From Pirellulales bacterium (GTDB lineage: Bacteria > Planctomycetota > Planctomycetia > Pirellulales > JAEUIK01), in contig JAIBBZ010000015.1 in the NCBI GenBank assembly GCA_019694435.1, forward strand, positions 60,147 to 124,146: a DNA stretch of 64,000 nucleotides, written 5' to 3'. Below, one piece after another: positions 55,146 to 63,994 of the stretch. Every line of letters starts with the position of its first letter. Positions within the stretch are counted from its first letter, which is position 1. The translations under genes were made by a program, and so were the position numbers. Below the pieces are notes generated by a model that saw only the letters and a list, made by a program, of their open reading frames with translations, did no database searches and was not told where the DNA came from.

Positions 55146-56839
55146 GGACCCCTTCCCCGATGCAGGCGTTCGAGTGGATTGATCCTGAGTATCGTTCGTG
55201 GCTGGCCGGGCATGGTCTGGACCGGTTGGCGACCATCGCGGCGCGTACCGACACGAACGTCGTCTCCGAGGGGCACCGCGGCCGCTGCACGAAACGTCTC
55301 GTGGTGCGAGGCCCCGCTCCGGCGACCCTGTATCTCAAGCTCGAAACGCGCACGCCGTGGAAAGACCTGGTCGCGCATGCCGTCGGCGGCCGCGGCTGGT
55401 GGACCAAGGCGCGTACCGAGTTCGAAGTGCTCCGCTATTTGCGCGGGCAGGGCATCCTCGCGCCGCGCCCCTTGGCCTGTTTCCAGAACGGATTTCCCCG
55501 GCCGCAGGCGTGCCTGGTGCTGGCCGAGTTGCAGGGCTTCCAGACGTTGCACGAATCGCTCGCCGCTGCGCGCGGCGCCGGCAACGAGCGGCGGACCCTG
55601 TTCACCCGCGTCGGACGTGAAATCGCGCGGCTGCATGCAACCGGCGTCGCCCAGCCGGACTTGTATTCGAGCCACGTCTGGGTGGGGACCGCTTCGCCCC
55701 GGCCGATCGCGTTCATCGACCTGCAGCGCAGCGTTCGCCGGCGCACGGTGTCGCGCCGCGAGCGGTTGCGCGACCTGGCGGCGTTGTTCGCCACCTTGCC
55801 GCCGCGGTTGGCCGACGAAGGCGATCGCCGCGAGCTTTGCCGGGCATATCTCGACGCGGGCGGGCATCCGGCCCGACCGGCCGACGCGGACCAATTGCTT
55901 GCCGAGATCGAGCTGCGCTGCCAACGGTTGCTGCGACGCCGCAAGATCTGGGAGATTCGCGAAAGCGATACAGACGCACATCGCAGTGTGCATCGCCTGG
56001 CCTCGATCGATCAAGGCCGGATGTGGATCGACCGCGACTATCAAGAGCTGCTCGCCGCGAATGGGCTGGCGTCGTTTCAGGCCATGATGAACACCGCACG
56101 TGGTACTCAACTGCGCGCCTTGCGTGACCGTGAAAACTGGCGGCTCGAGCTGCATGCCGCGCATGCTGCCACGCAGGGTGCGTACCTCAAGAAACATCAC
56201 ATTCGCACCGCCAGCACCTGGGCCCGGGCTCGCGTGGGCCTTGGGCCGCGGGCCAGCGCCGGGCGGATCGAGGCCGAAAACGTCGCGCGCCTGCAGCGCG
56301 GCGGAATCGCGGCGATGCGGCTGTTGGCTTATGGCGAACAATTGCACGAAAACGGCCGGTTCGAATCGTTCGTGCTGACCGAAGAACTACAAGGCTGCGA
56401 ACAGCTCGATCACTTTCTGCGCCGACGATTTCCGGCGCGGCCGGCCGACTGTCCGCGGCGGCGAATCGACGATCTCGATCGGCTGATCGAAATGGTCGCC
56501 GACGTGACCGCGCGGTTTCACCTGCTTGGCTACAACCACCGCGACTTGTACTGCTGCCATTTCTTCATTCGTGAGACCGACCCCGGCGAGTTTGCGGTCC
56601 ATTTGATCGACCTACAACGAGTCGAACACCGACGCTTTCGCCGGCAGCGCTGGGTGATCAAGGACCTGGCCCAATTGGCTTATTCGGCGCCGCGCGACCG
56701 CGTGAGCTGCACCCAGCGATTGGCCTTCATCAAGCGTTACCTCGGTACCACGCGATTGCAGCCGCGGCACAAACGGTTCATTCGCCGGATCCTGGCGAAA
56801 CAGCACCGCATGGAGCGCAGCGAGGGATTGCACCCATGA
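55142..56839 (+). CDS. Fused double LPS core kinase (WaaP/Kdo-kinase-like, tandem domains)
   Basis: 565 residues from GTG 55142, overlapping the upstream stop (GTGA); ATG 55160 is an alternative. Two kinase domains in tandem: domain 1 (about 20-255) with the N-lobe Lys in LYLKLET (K66), QPDLYSSHVWVG (171-182) and FIDLQRS (191-197); domain 2 (about 300-545) with K350 in AYLKK, YNHRDLYCCHFFI (464-476) and LIDLQRVEH (488-496). The HRD motif is intact only in domain 2; domain 1 has QPD. LPS kinases of the WaaP type phosphorylate heptose in the core. Fusion of two such domains is unusual. Domain 1 could be a pseudokinase. Confidence 0.85.
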   Translation: MRTPSPMQAFEWIDPEYRSWLAGHGLDRLATIAARTDTNVVSEGHRGRCTKRLVVRGPAPATLYLKLETRTPWKDLVAHAVGGRGWWTKARTEFEVLRYLRGQGILAPRPLACFQNGFPRPQACLVLAELQGFQTLHESLAAARGAGNERRTLFTRVGREIARLHATGVAQPDLYSSHVWVGTASPRPIAFIDLQRSVRRRTVSRRERLRDLAALFATLPPRLADEGDRRELCRAYLDAGGHPARPADADQLLAEIELRCQRLLRRRKIWEIRESDTDAHRSVHRLASIDQGRMWIDRDYQELLAANGLASFQAMMNTARGTQLRALRDRENWRLELHAAHAATQGAYLKKHHIRTASTWARARVGLGPRASAGRIEAENVARLQRGGIAAMRLLAYGEQLHENGRFESFVLTEELQGCEQLDHFLRRRFPARPADCPRRRIDDLDRLIEMVADVTARFHLLGYNHRDLYCCHFFIRETDPGEFAVHLIDLQRVEHRRFRRQRWVIKDLAQLAYSAPRDRVSCTQRLAFIKRYLGTTRLQPRHKRFIRRILAKQHRMERSEGLHP

Positions 56840-58002
56840 ACGCGTCCATCAGCCGCCCGGCAGTTCGACAGCGACGGATCGGGCTGGTGCTCGACCGGTT
56901 CGATCCGCGCCGGGGCGGAGTCGAGCAGTGGACGTACCAGTACGTCCGGTTCCTGCTGGCGGCGGGACACGAAGTGCACGCGTTGGCCCGCGATTTCGCG
57001 CCCGCGATTGCCGCTAGTGGCTGCCATGTGCATCGCCTCGAAGCGCCGCGATCGCGGCTGGCGCTGGCTGCCGAGGCCGAGCGCCAATTGCGGCGGCTCC
57101 GGCTCGACGTCGTACACGACACCGGCACCGGTTGGTACTGCGACGTCTTTCAACCACACGGCGGCTCGCGCCGCGCCAGCTTCGAACAGAACCTGCTGCT
57201 GACCGCCCCGTGGCAGCGTTCGCTGAAACGCGCGGCCGCGGCCTGGTTGCCGCGCTATCGCGAGTTTCGTGCCCTGGCCGCGCGCCAGTTGGCCGACGAC
57301 GGCCGGCTCGTGCTGGCCCTCTCGCGGCGCGTGGCCGATGACCTGATGCGCTACGACGGCGTAACGCCTGAGCGGATACGCATCGTCTACAACGGCGTCG
57401 ATACGGCCCGGTTCTCCCCGTCGCATCGCGAGCGGCACCGGCAACTCGTTCGCGCGCGGCTGGAAATCGGCCCCGAGGAAGTCGTGCTGCTGATCGTCGC
57501 GCACAACTTTCGGCTCAAGGGCGTGCCCACGCTGCTCGCGGCTGCAATGTCCGCGCGGCGCGCCGGCCGGCCGGCGCGGGTCGTGGTCGTCGGCGGCAAG
57601 GCCCCGCGCACGGGCAACACCGACGGCATCACCTTCGTCGGCCCGGTCGACGATTGCGTGCCCTACTACGCCGCCGCCGATATCTACGTGCAGCCGACCT
57701 ATTACGACCCGTGCAGCCTCGTCGTGCTCGAGGCCCTGGCCAGTGGGCTGCCGGTCATCACCAGCCGGTTCAACGGCGCCGGCGAATTGCTCGTCCGCGG
57801 GCGCGAAGGCGATTTGCTCGACGATCCCGGCAGCCCCGAGGAATTGCTGCAAGCCCTCGAACCGCTGTGGGACGCCGGTAATCGGGCGCGCTACGGCCAG
57901 GCGGCCCGGGCCCTGGCCTGCGAACACACACTGCGCCGCAATTGCCAGGAGATTCTGGCCGTTTATGACGAACTTCCCGGCGGGACTCGTCAGGCGGCGT
58001 AA
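56836..58002 (+). CDS. GT4 glycosyltransferase, WaaG-like LPS core glycosyltransferase
   Basis: 388 residues; the ATG overlaps the upstream stop (ATGA at 56836-56839). The GT-B fold has IGLVLDRFDPRRGGVEQWTY at the start, RIRIVYNGVDTARFSP in the linker and the C-terminal donor site PTYYDPCSLVVLEALASGLP with SRFNGAGELL. The D/E-x7-E pattern and the CDVFQPHGGSRRA segment fit WaaG (LPS core glucosyltransferase I). It would add a hexose to the inner core heptose. It is the last gene of the tightly coupled LPS core set. Confidence 0.88.
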   Translation: MNASISRPAVRQRRIGLVLDRFDPRRGGVEQWTYQYVRFLLAAGHEVHALARDFAPAIAASGCHVHRLEAPRSRLALAAEAERQLRRLRLDVVHDTGTGWYCDVFQPHGGSRRASFEQNLLLTAPWQRSLKRAAAAWLPRYREFRALAARQLADDGRLVLALSRRVADDLMRYDGVTPERIRIVYNGVDTARFSPSHRERHRQLVRARLEIGPEEVVLLIVAHNFRLKGVPTLLAAAMSARRAGRPARVVVVGGKAPRTGNTDGITFVGPVDDCVPYYAAADIYVQPTYYDPCSLVVLEALASGLPVITSRFNGAGELLVRGREGDLLDDPGSPEELLQALEPLWDAGNRARYGQAARALACEHTLRRNCQEILAVYDELPGGTRQAA

Positions 58003-58098
58003 AGATTTGCGCCGCGGGGTGCGCGGTTTCTTTCCCCCCGCGCGGGCCGGCCTTATAGTAGGGTTCTCCGCCCCTTTTTGGGCCACTTCGAGGGCTCC

Positions 58099-60162
58099 AT
58101 GGCATTTTCCGTCGCGCTGGCCGATCTGAGGCATAACTACGGCGGCGTCCTGGCCACCGATTGCATGCCCTTGGGCATCGGCTACATCAAGGCCGTGATG
58201 GATCGCGACTTGCCCGGGGTGAGTTCGTCGCTGCACGCCTATCCCGACACGCTGCTGGCCGAGTTGCTGCAGTCGCCCCCGGACGTGCTCATGTTGAGCA
58301 ACTACGTCTGGAACGAGGCGCTCAGCCTGCGCTTCGCGCGGCTGGCCAAGACCCTGCGCCCTGACACGCTCGTCGTGATGGGCGGACCCAACATCCCCAA
58401 CGAGCCCGAGCGGCAAATCGAATTTCTCGCCGCGCGGCCCGAGCTGGACGCCTACCTGCTCGGCGAAGGTGATTTTCTCGCCACCGAAATCGTGGCGCGG
58501 TACCTGGCCGTCGACGCGTGCCGGGCGCGCCTGGGTGAGGATGAGCTGCACAGCAGCGTCTATCGCCGGCCAGACGGCGCCGTGGTCCGCGGCGCGCCGC
58601 ATGCGCGGCATCGCCACGTCGACGAGATTCCCTCGCCGTGGCTCACGGGCATCATGGACCACTTCTTCGACGGCAAACTGGCCCCGATGATCGAAACCAA
58701 TCGCGGCTGCCCGTTTCGCTGTTCGTTCTGCGTGCAAGGCCAGGAGTGGTACACCAAGGTCCACAACTTTTCGACCGAGCGGCTGCTGGCCGAGCTCGAT
58801 CGCATTGCCGAGCTGATCCAGCGCCGCAGCCCACAGATGGGCACGCTGCGGATCGCCGATGCGAACTACGGCATGTACGAGCGCGACGTCGATATCTCGC
58901 GGCACATCGGGCGCATTCAGCAGCGCACGGGCTGGCCGACCTTTATCGACGCCACGACGGGCAAGAACCGCGCCGACCGCATTCTCCAATCGCTCGAACA
59001 GGTCAACGGTGCGCTGGTGCTCTACCAGGCCGTGCAGTCGCTCGACGAAGAGGTGCTGCGCAATGTTCGCCGCTCGAGCATCAAGCTGGCCGCGTACGAA
59101 CAGATCCAGATCTATATGCGCGGCCGGGGGCTGCGCTCCAGCTCCGACCTGATCCTCGGACTACCCGGCGAATCGCTCGCCACGCACACCGCCGGGCTGT
59201 TTCGCATGCTCGATGCCGGTACCGATCAGATGCACTGCTTCCAGGCGATGATGCTCAAGGGCTCCGAGCTCGAAGAGCTGCGCACCCGCGAGCAGTTCCA
59301 TTTCGAGACGCGGTTCCGGGTGCTGCCGAAGAATTTCGGCGTATATGCCGACGAACGCGTATTCGATATCGAAGAGATCATCGTCGCGACGGACACGCTG
59401 CCGTTCGAAGACTACATCCGTGCCCGCAAACTGCACCTGGCGTTCAGCATCTTCTGGAACGACGGGTGGTTCGCGCCCCTGCTGCAAGTCGTCCAGCGCG
59501 AGGGTATCGCCGGCTCGGCCTGGCTGCAGGCGATGCTCGATGCGATGATTGGCGATCGCGGCGTCGTCGGACGATTGCTCGACGAATTCGAGACCGAAAC
59601 CCGCAATGAGCTGTTCGACACGCGCGACGCCTGCGCCGCGTTCTATGCCCAGGACGACAACTTCGCCCGGCTGCAGCGCGGCGAAATCGGCGACAACCTG
59701 ATGTACAAGTACCGCGCTCGCGCGTCTTTCTTTGACTGGGTCGACGTTTGTGCGTTGGCCGTGCAGGCCACGGCCCAACTGCTCGCGGATACCGGTGGGC
59801 AAGTGCCCGAGGAGCATGCCACCGCGTTTTGGCGCGACGTCGGCAAGTACGTCGAGCTGCGGCATGCTTCGGGTCAGCACCTCGACGAAGTCCTCGCCCC
59901 GCAGGCAGCAGATTTCAGCTACGACATCATGGCGTGGCTCGAAACCGGCCGCCCGCGCGATGCCGCCGCGTTTCGCCTGGCGCAGCCGAGGCGCTACGAG
60001 TTCGAACTGACGCCTGAGGGCGCGCGGGAACTGAGCGCGGCGTTCCAGGTATGGGAAAGCAAGATGATCGGCCTCTCGAAGCTGGTCACGCGGATCCGGG
60101 TCCATTCCCAAGTCCGCCAACCGCGCGCCGTCGAGCCGGCGGCCGCGGCGCTCGAGAATTGA
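58099..60162 (+). CDS. B12-binding-type radical SAM protein
   Basis: 687 residues from ATG 58099 (GAGGG five bases upstream). The N-terminal part (about 1-170) resembles a cobalamin-binding Rossmann domain: PPDVLMLSNYVWNEAL and VVMGGPNIPNEPERQIEFL. The radical SAM cluster is C204-x3-C208-x2-C211 (CPFRCSFC). A long C-terminal region (about 430-687) is rich in aromatic and acidic residues and shows no known domain to me. Such proteins make methyltransferase or rearrangement reactions on lipids and cofactors (a HpnP-like or BchE-like layout). It follows the LPS core genes by 97 bases and may modify an envelope lipid. Confidence 0.8.
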   Translation: MAFSVALADLRHNYGGVLATDCMPLGIGYIKAVMDRDLPGVSSSLHAYPDTLLAELLQSPPDVLMLSNYVWNEALSLRFARLAKTLRPDTLVVMGGPNIPNEPERQIEFLAARPELDAYLLGEGDFLATEIVARYLAVDACRARLGEDELHSSVYRRPDGAVVRGAPHARHRHVDEIPSPWLTGIMDHFFDGKLAPMIETNRGCPFRCSFCVQGQEWYTKVHNFSTERLLAELDRIAELIQRRSPQMGTLRIADANYGMYERDVDISRHIGRIQQRTGWPTFIDATTGKNRADRILQSLEQVNGALVLYQAVQSLDEEVLRNVRRSSIKLAAYEQIQIYMRGRGLRSSSDLILGLPGESLATHTAGLFRMLDAGTDQMHCFQAMMLKGSELEELRTREQFHFETRFRVLPKNFGVYADERVFDIEEIIVATDTLPFEDYIRARKLHLAFSIFWNDGWFAPLLQVVQREGIAGSAWLQAMLDAMIGDRGVVGRLLDEFETETRNELFDTRDACAAFYAQDDNFARLQRGEIGDNLMYKYRARASFFDWVDVCALAVQATAQLLADTGGQVPEEHATAFWRDVGKYVELRHASGQHLDEVLAPQAADFSYDIMAWLETGRPRDAAAFRLAQPRRYEFELTPEGARELSAAFQVWESKMIGLSKLVTRIRVHSQVRQPRAVEPAAAALEN

Positions 60163-60228
60163 CGCGCTTAAGACTCGCCGCCCCGCGTGTCGGCTGGGGC
60201 ATGCCATCTGGCGATTGGGCCGTGCCAA

Positions 60229-60942
60229 CTAGGCCGTGAAGCGAAAGCGCACCAGCGAACCAAACGTCGAGGCTGCGGCGCGCCAGTTGACGACGTGCGA
60301 CTTGCCCGCGGCGCGGACCTGGGCGAGCGCATTCACCTCGAGCACTTCGAGGCCGATCCGCCGGGCCTTGATCACCAGCTCGCTGTCGAGGAACCAATCG
60401 TGCGACGCGAGCGTCAAGGCCGGCAGCGCAGCGCGGGGCCAGACTTTCGGGTTGGCGTTGATATCGAACGTGCCTAGCCCGCCGAAGAGCACGTTGGCCA
60501 GCGCGTTGAAGGCCCAGGTGAAGAACTGTCGCTTCCAGCCGTCGAGCCGAAACCGCCGCCGCACCATCACCAACACGGGGCGCCGCGCGGCCTCGGCCGT
60601 AGCAAACACGCGCAACACGTCGGCCGCAGCAATCGGCCCATCCGCGTCGAACAGGCCCACCCAGGCACCGGTCGCGGCTTGGAGTCCCTGCAGGACGCCG
60701 TAGCCTTTGCCGCGATTGACGGGTACCTGCACCAGGCGCACGGGCCAGCCGCGGTCGATGAGCTCGGTGATGCGGGCCGCCGTATCGTCGGTCGAACCGT
60801 TGTCGACCAGGAGCAGCTCGATCGCGACGCCTTCGCTGTGAAAGACGCGGACCAGCCCCGCGGCCGTCGCTTCGAGGCACGCAGCTTCGTTGTAACAGGG
60901 AATCACGAGCGACAGTCGCGGTTCACCGGGCTGCGCGCTCAT
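60229..60942 (-). CDS. GT2 family glycosyltransferase (dolichol-phosphate-mannosyltransferase-like)
   Basis: 237 residues from ATG 60942. The GT-A fold shows LSLVIPCYNEAACLEATAAG, the LLLVDNGSTDDTAARITELI strand, and VGLFDADGPIAAADVLRVF with the DxD-type DAD. The C-terminal half (DINANPKVWPRAALPALTLA and SELVIKARRIGLEVLEV) fits DPM1-like enzymes without a membrane helix. It would transfer a sugar from a nucleotide donor to a polyprenyl phosphate or glycan. It is on the opposite strand to the radical SAM gene. No ribosome binding site is clear. Confidence 0.82.
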   Translation of the reverse strand: MSAQPGEPRLSLVIPCYNEAACLEATAAGLVRVFHSEGVAIELLLVDNGSTDDTAARITELIDRGWPVRLVQVPVNRGKGYGVLQGLQAATGAWVGLFDADGPIAAADVLRVFATAEAARRPVLVMVRRRFRLDGWKRQFFTWAFNALANVLFGGLGTFDINANPKVWPRAALPALTLASHDWFLDSELVIKARRIGLEVLEVNALAQVRAAGKSHVVNWRAAASTFGSLVRFRFTA

Positions 60943-61054
60943 CGAAAGAATTGCCCAGACGACGGTCAACGACCTGAGAAAACCCCAACCTCTGGCTGGG
61001 ACAATGGTCGTCTGGGGCGTGCACGCTTGTCAAGCGACGCGGAACCGGGCGCGT

Positions 61055-61363
61055 TCAGCGCACTTCGATGCGATTGGTCAGCCGGAGTTTGCCAACCACC
61101 GTCCGCGCCGCGTGCTGCGCCAGTTGTTTACAGTGAAAACTGGGGCATTCACCGGACAACAACACCTCGTCGCGACACACTTCGACGCGCAAACCGCGCA
61201 CTCGACCGCCCGTGCGCGACTTCACAGCCTGCTCGACTCGGTCCGAGAGCGAATCCTCGTCCGCGACGTCGGGAACCGCGGGCTGGGCCGGTGCTACGGC
61301 ACGGGCAGCAGCGTACGGCGCCGGGGCAGCGTGCCCGGAGTGATAGGCCTGGGGAGCAACCAT
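61055..61363 (-). CDS. BON-domain-like small protein
   Basis: 102 residues. After a Pro/Ala-rich start, a single BON-like unit follows: LSDRVEQAVKSRTGGRVRGL, RVEVCRDEVLLSGECPSFHC and KQLAQHAARTVVGKLRLTNR. BON domains bind phospholipids or other ligands. The sequence LSGECPSFHCKQLAQ differs from classical BON (LxGxVxSxxxKxxA) but aligns with the related protein at 61487-61753. No signal peptide is evident, so the location is uncertain. Confidence 0.7.
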   Translation of the reverse strand: MVAPQAYHSGHAAPAPYAAARAVAPAQPAVPDVADEDSLSDRVEQAVKSRTGGRVRGLRVEVCRDEVLLSGECPSFHCKQLAQHAARTVVGKLRLTNRIEVR

Positions 61364-61486
61364 GACATTTTTCCCTGCGATGACGCGGACGCAGTCTTCG
61401 CGACTGATTGCGCCATTCTACGGCCGAAGCTTCGCCTAGGTTCAGGCCGAACGGTGCGACAAAGCGGCGCACGCGAATGTTGCACG

Positions 61487-61753
61487 TCAATCGCGCAGCG
61501 ATAGCAAGATCGAAGGCGAATCGTGCGGCACCAGCACTTCGACCGCATTCACGACGGCAACGCCTTCGGCCACCGCGCGAATCAGTTCCTGCGCTAGCTG
61601 CTTGTGATAGAAGCAGGACACGTTGCCCGAGAGTACCAAGGCGTCGCCGATGCGCTCGACGCGCAACACGCGCAGGTCATAGATTGGGCTGCGCGCGAGG
61701 GCCAACTGCGCCCGCGGTTCGACATCCTTCGCATTCACAAGCGGGGCACTCAT
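61487..61753 (-). CDS. BON-domain-like small protein, paralogue of the downstream gene
   Basis: 88 residues from ATG 61753 (GAGGAG upstream). The BON-like unit is RSPIYDLRVLRVERIGDALV, LSGNVSCFYHKQLAQELIRA and VAVVNAVEVLVP. It shares the motif SG..S.F..KQLAQ with the protein at 61055-61363, from which it is separated by about 120 bases. A promoter-like element about 200 bases upstream (61954-61983) reads towards it. The pair is a likely gene duplication. Confidence 0.7.
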   Translation of the reverse strand: MSAPLVNAKDVEPRAQLALARSPIYDLRVLRVERIGDALVLSGNVSCFYHKQLAQELIRAVAEGVAVVNAVEVLVPHDSPSILLSLRD

Positions 61754-62068
61754 GCATCCTGCTCCTCGACGCTTGTACCGTAGGGGCACAAGCCGGAACT
61801 TGGCCTACGGCAGGCCGATCCAACCGCAGCCCGTCGGCGTTTCCATATCGCCGCTTGGGCACCCCTGATCGCAGTCCATACACCGGGTGTGAGGTCGAGG
61901 TGAAACCGGAATTCGCGCTGGCAGCTGCAGAAACACAAATCCAAGTATTGAGCACTCTAATCCTGTCAGAGAAAAACTGTCAATCCCCGGGGGCGCGCAC
62001 TCCGAGCGCTACGGACGCTCTGCCAGGCATCCCGCGTTAGATTTGTCGATCGAAAACCGCGTACCGTG
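61754..62068. other. Intergenic region between BON-like genes and cysC, AT-richer in the middle
   Basis: About 315 bases without a convincing gene; the middle (61930-61985) is AT-richer than the rest. It contains a promoter-like element reading on the minus strand (listed separately). Open frames seen here on either strand look like chance. Confidence 0.45.
61954..61983 (-). promoter_or_regulatory. Sigma-70-type promoter for the BON-like genes
   Basis: On the minus strand TTGACA (61983-61978) is followed after 18 bases by TAGAGT (61959-61954), four of six matches to TATAAT. It points to the BON-like gene starting at 61753, leaving a leader of about 200 bases. The AT-rich spacer (GTTTTTCTC) supports it. 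Confidence 0.5.
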
Positions 62069-62725
62069 CTAGCTGATCTTACCCAGCTTGCGCAGGAACC
62101 CGATTACCTCGTCGGACAGCGTTTCGGCGTCCTTCTTGGCCGCATCGAGCACCAGTTCCGGCTTCTCCGGGGCTTCGTACGGATCGTCGATGCCGGTGAA
62201 GCCTTTGATTTCGCCGGCGCGGGCCTTCTTGTACAGGCCCTTCGGGTCGCGTGCCTCGCACACTTCGATCGGTGCATCGACCAGAATCTCAATGAAATCG
62301 CCATCCTTCATCGTGGCCCGCACGGCGTCGCGATCGCGGCGATAGGGGCTGATAAAGGCCGTCAGCGTGATGAGCCCCGCTTCGCTGAACAGTTTGGCAA
62401 CGGCGCCGATGCGGCGGATGTTTTCCTCGCGATCCTGGGCCGAGAACCCGAGACCGAACCGCTTGGCGAATTCCTCACCGTGCCGCTCCTTGAGCATCCC
62501 AGGCCCGGCGTTGAGGCCGTGCCGCACATTGTCGCCGTCGAGCACGAAGCTGCGGATGCCCAGCGAGTGGAGCTTGTGGTCTACCAGGTTCGAAACCGTG
62601 CTCTTGCCACAACCGCTGAGGCCCGTGAACCAGACGACGCACCCCTTGTGTTTGTTGAGCTGCTCGCGCTCCTCGCGAGAAACCGAGTGGTCGTGCCAGA
62701 CAACGTGGGGCTCTTGATGACTCAT
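62069..62725 (-). CDS. cysC: Adenylylsulfate kinase (CysC)
   Basis: 218 residues from ATG 62725. The P-loop is [18 protein letters not shown] (about 35-52). APS kinase signatures follow: [51 protein letters not shown] and [20 protein letters not shown]. CysC phosphorylates adenylylsulfate to PAPS for sulfate assimilation or sulfation. GGGA lies about seven bases upstream. No cysD, cysN or cysH is nearby. An acyl-CoA-dehydrogenase-like gene lies upstream on the same strand, 162 bases away. Confidence 0.95.
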   Translation of the reverse strand: MSHQEPHVVWHDHSVSREEREQLNKHKGCVVWFTGLSGCGKSTVSNLVDHKLHSLGIRSFVLDGDNVRHGLNAGPGMLKERHGEEFAKRFGLGFSAQDREENIRRIGAVAKLFSEAGLITLTAFISPYRRDRDAVRATMKDGDFIEILVDAPIEVCEARDPKGLYKKARAGEIKGFTGIDDPYEAPEKPELVLDAAKKDAETLSDEVIGFLRKLGKIS

Positions 62726-62887
62726 GGCAGGCAGGTCCCTTTCAGGGGGGCTCCAGGCAGGATGGCGGGCCGTCGGCACGCTCTGGGGTGCCTCGGCCGA
62801 AATTCGGGGAAACGCCCATGATATCGGCCGCGCCGCGGCAGACAAAGGGGACCGACCAGGTCTTTCCGGCCCGCGGTCCAGGACCTT

Positions 62888-63994
62888 CTAGAGGCCCGCC
62901 AGTTCGCACAAATTGGCCGAGAGCACGGGTTGCGGGCAGCTCCAGACCAGGAAGAACAGGGCCTCGCGGCACCAGCGTCCGGCCGGATGCCCGGCGACGT
63001 ACCCGGCCCCCTTGGCCGCACCCAGCGCGGCTTGCGTTGCCCGCAGCACCAGGCTGTTGGCTGCGGCGCGAAAATCGTTGTTCGCTTGCGAGGTCGACGT
63101 CGCCGGATCGAGCAGGCGCTCGACCAGCGCGGCTTGCTCTTCACCGAGCCGCTCGGCAATCGGAGCCAAATCGCTGCGCCGCTGCGCTTCGCCGTACAAG
63201 AAGTCGATTGCCGCGCGCGCCAGGCCGAGCGCCAGGGCCGAGGTCTGCAAGCCTCCGGTCCCGGCGCCCTGTCCGGTACTCATGACATTTTCAACGGGCC
63301 CGGCCAGCAGCCATTCGCGCGCAACCTCGACGCGCCGGCAATGCACTTCGCCCGTATGGCTGGCGGACAAGCCGACCAGGTTTGCCGGCGGCGGCACCTC
63401 GACTCCGGGCAAATTGGTCGGCAGCGCAACAAGCACCTGGCGACCGTCGTCGAGCGTCGCGCCGGTTACGATCTGCGCCGCATGGCAGCCCCCAGTCACC
63501 CAGGGACTGTATCCGTCGAGCACGTAACCTGCCGAAGTCTCCTCGGCGCGAAGCACGGCGCGGGCCATATGGCGGCGGCTGGTCGTCAGATGCGAGATCC
63601 CGACGGTGGCAAACGAGCGTCCCGCCACCAGGTCGGGCAACAGCCGCTGCGCCGCGAGTTCGTTGGCAGAGCCGGCGATTCGCCGGCAGGCCCCCACACG
63701 CTGCGTGAGAATAAACGCCGTGGTCAGACACGCCGCGCCCAGCTGCACGTACGCCTTGAGAATCTCCGTCTCGCTCCACTCCTGCCCACCCCATCGAGCC
63801 GGGAGGAACCAGCCGTGCACGCCGTAGGCGGCGCAGCGCTGCAACTGCATCGCGGGCCAAGCCCCGGAAGCGTCCAGGGCTTCGGCAGCCGCAGCTAACT
63901 CGAGGCAAAGCTGCGCCAGCGCAGGATCGTCCGGCGAGCGCACCTGGCGGGCCTCGCCAACCGGCGACAGGGCCGAGGCGGGTTCGTCGAGCAT
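62888..63994 (-). CDS. Acyl-CoA dehydrogenase-like flavoprotein (near the right edge)
   Basis: 368 residues from ATG 63994, which is only six bases from the window edge, so the true start could lie outside. The ACAD fold is divergent: GVHGWFLPARWGGQEWSETE in the N-terminal domain, ATVGISHLTTSRRHMARAVL and GYVLDGYSPWVTGGCHAAQI in the FAD-contact region, and helices with SALALGLARAAIDFLYGEAQ at the C-terminus. I do not see the usual catalytic-base EG or DE(I)M motif near the end, which reads HPAGRWCREALFFLVWSCPQ. It may use flavin for an oxygenase or other oxidation. It precedes cysC on the same strand. Confidence 0.75.
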   Translation of the reverse strand: MLDEPASALSPVGEARQVRSPDDPALAQLCLELAAAAEALDASGAWPAMQLQRCAAYGVHGWFLPARWGGQEWSETEILKAYVQLGAACLTTAFILTQRVGACRRIAGSANELAAQRLLPDLVAGRSFATVGISHLTTSRRHMARAVLRAEETSAGYVLDGYSPWVTGGCHAAQIVTGATLDDGRQVLVALPTNLPGVEVPPPANLVGLSASHTGEVHCRRVEVAREWLLAGPVENVMSTGQGAGTGGLQTSALALGLARAAIDFLYGEAQRRSDLAPIAERLGEEQAALVERLLDPATSTSQANNDFRAAANSLVLRATQAALGAAKGAGYVAGHPAGRWCREALFFLVWSCPQPVLSANLCELAGL

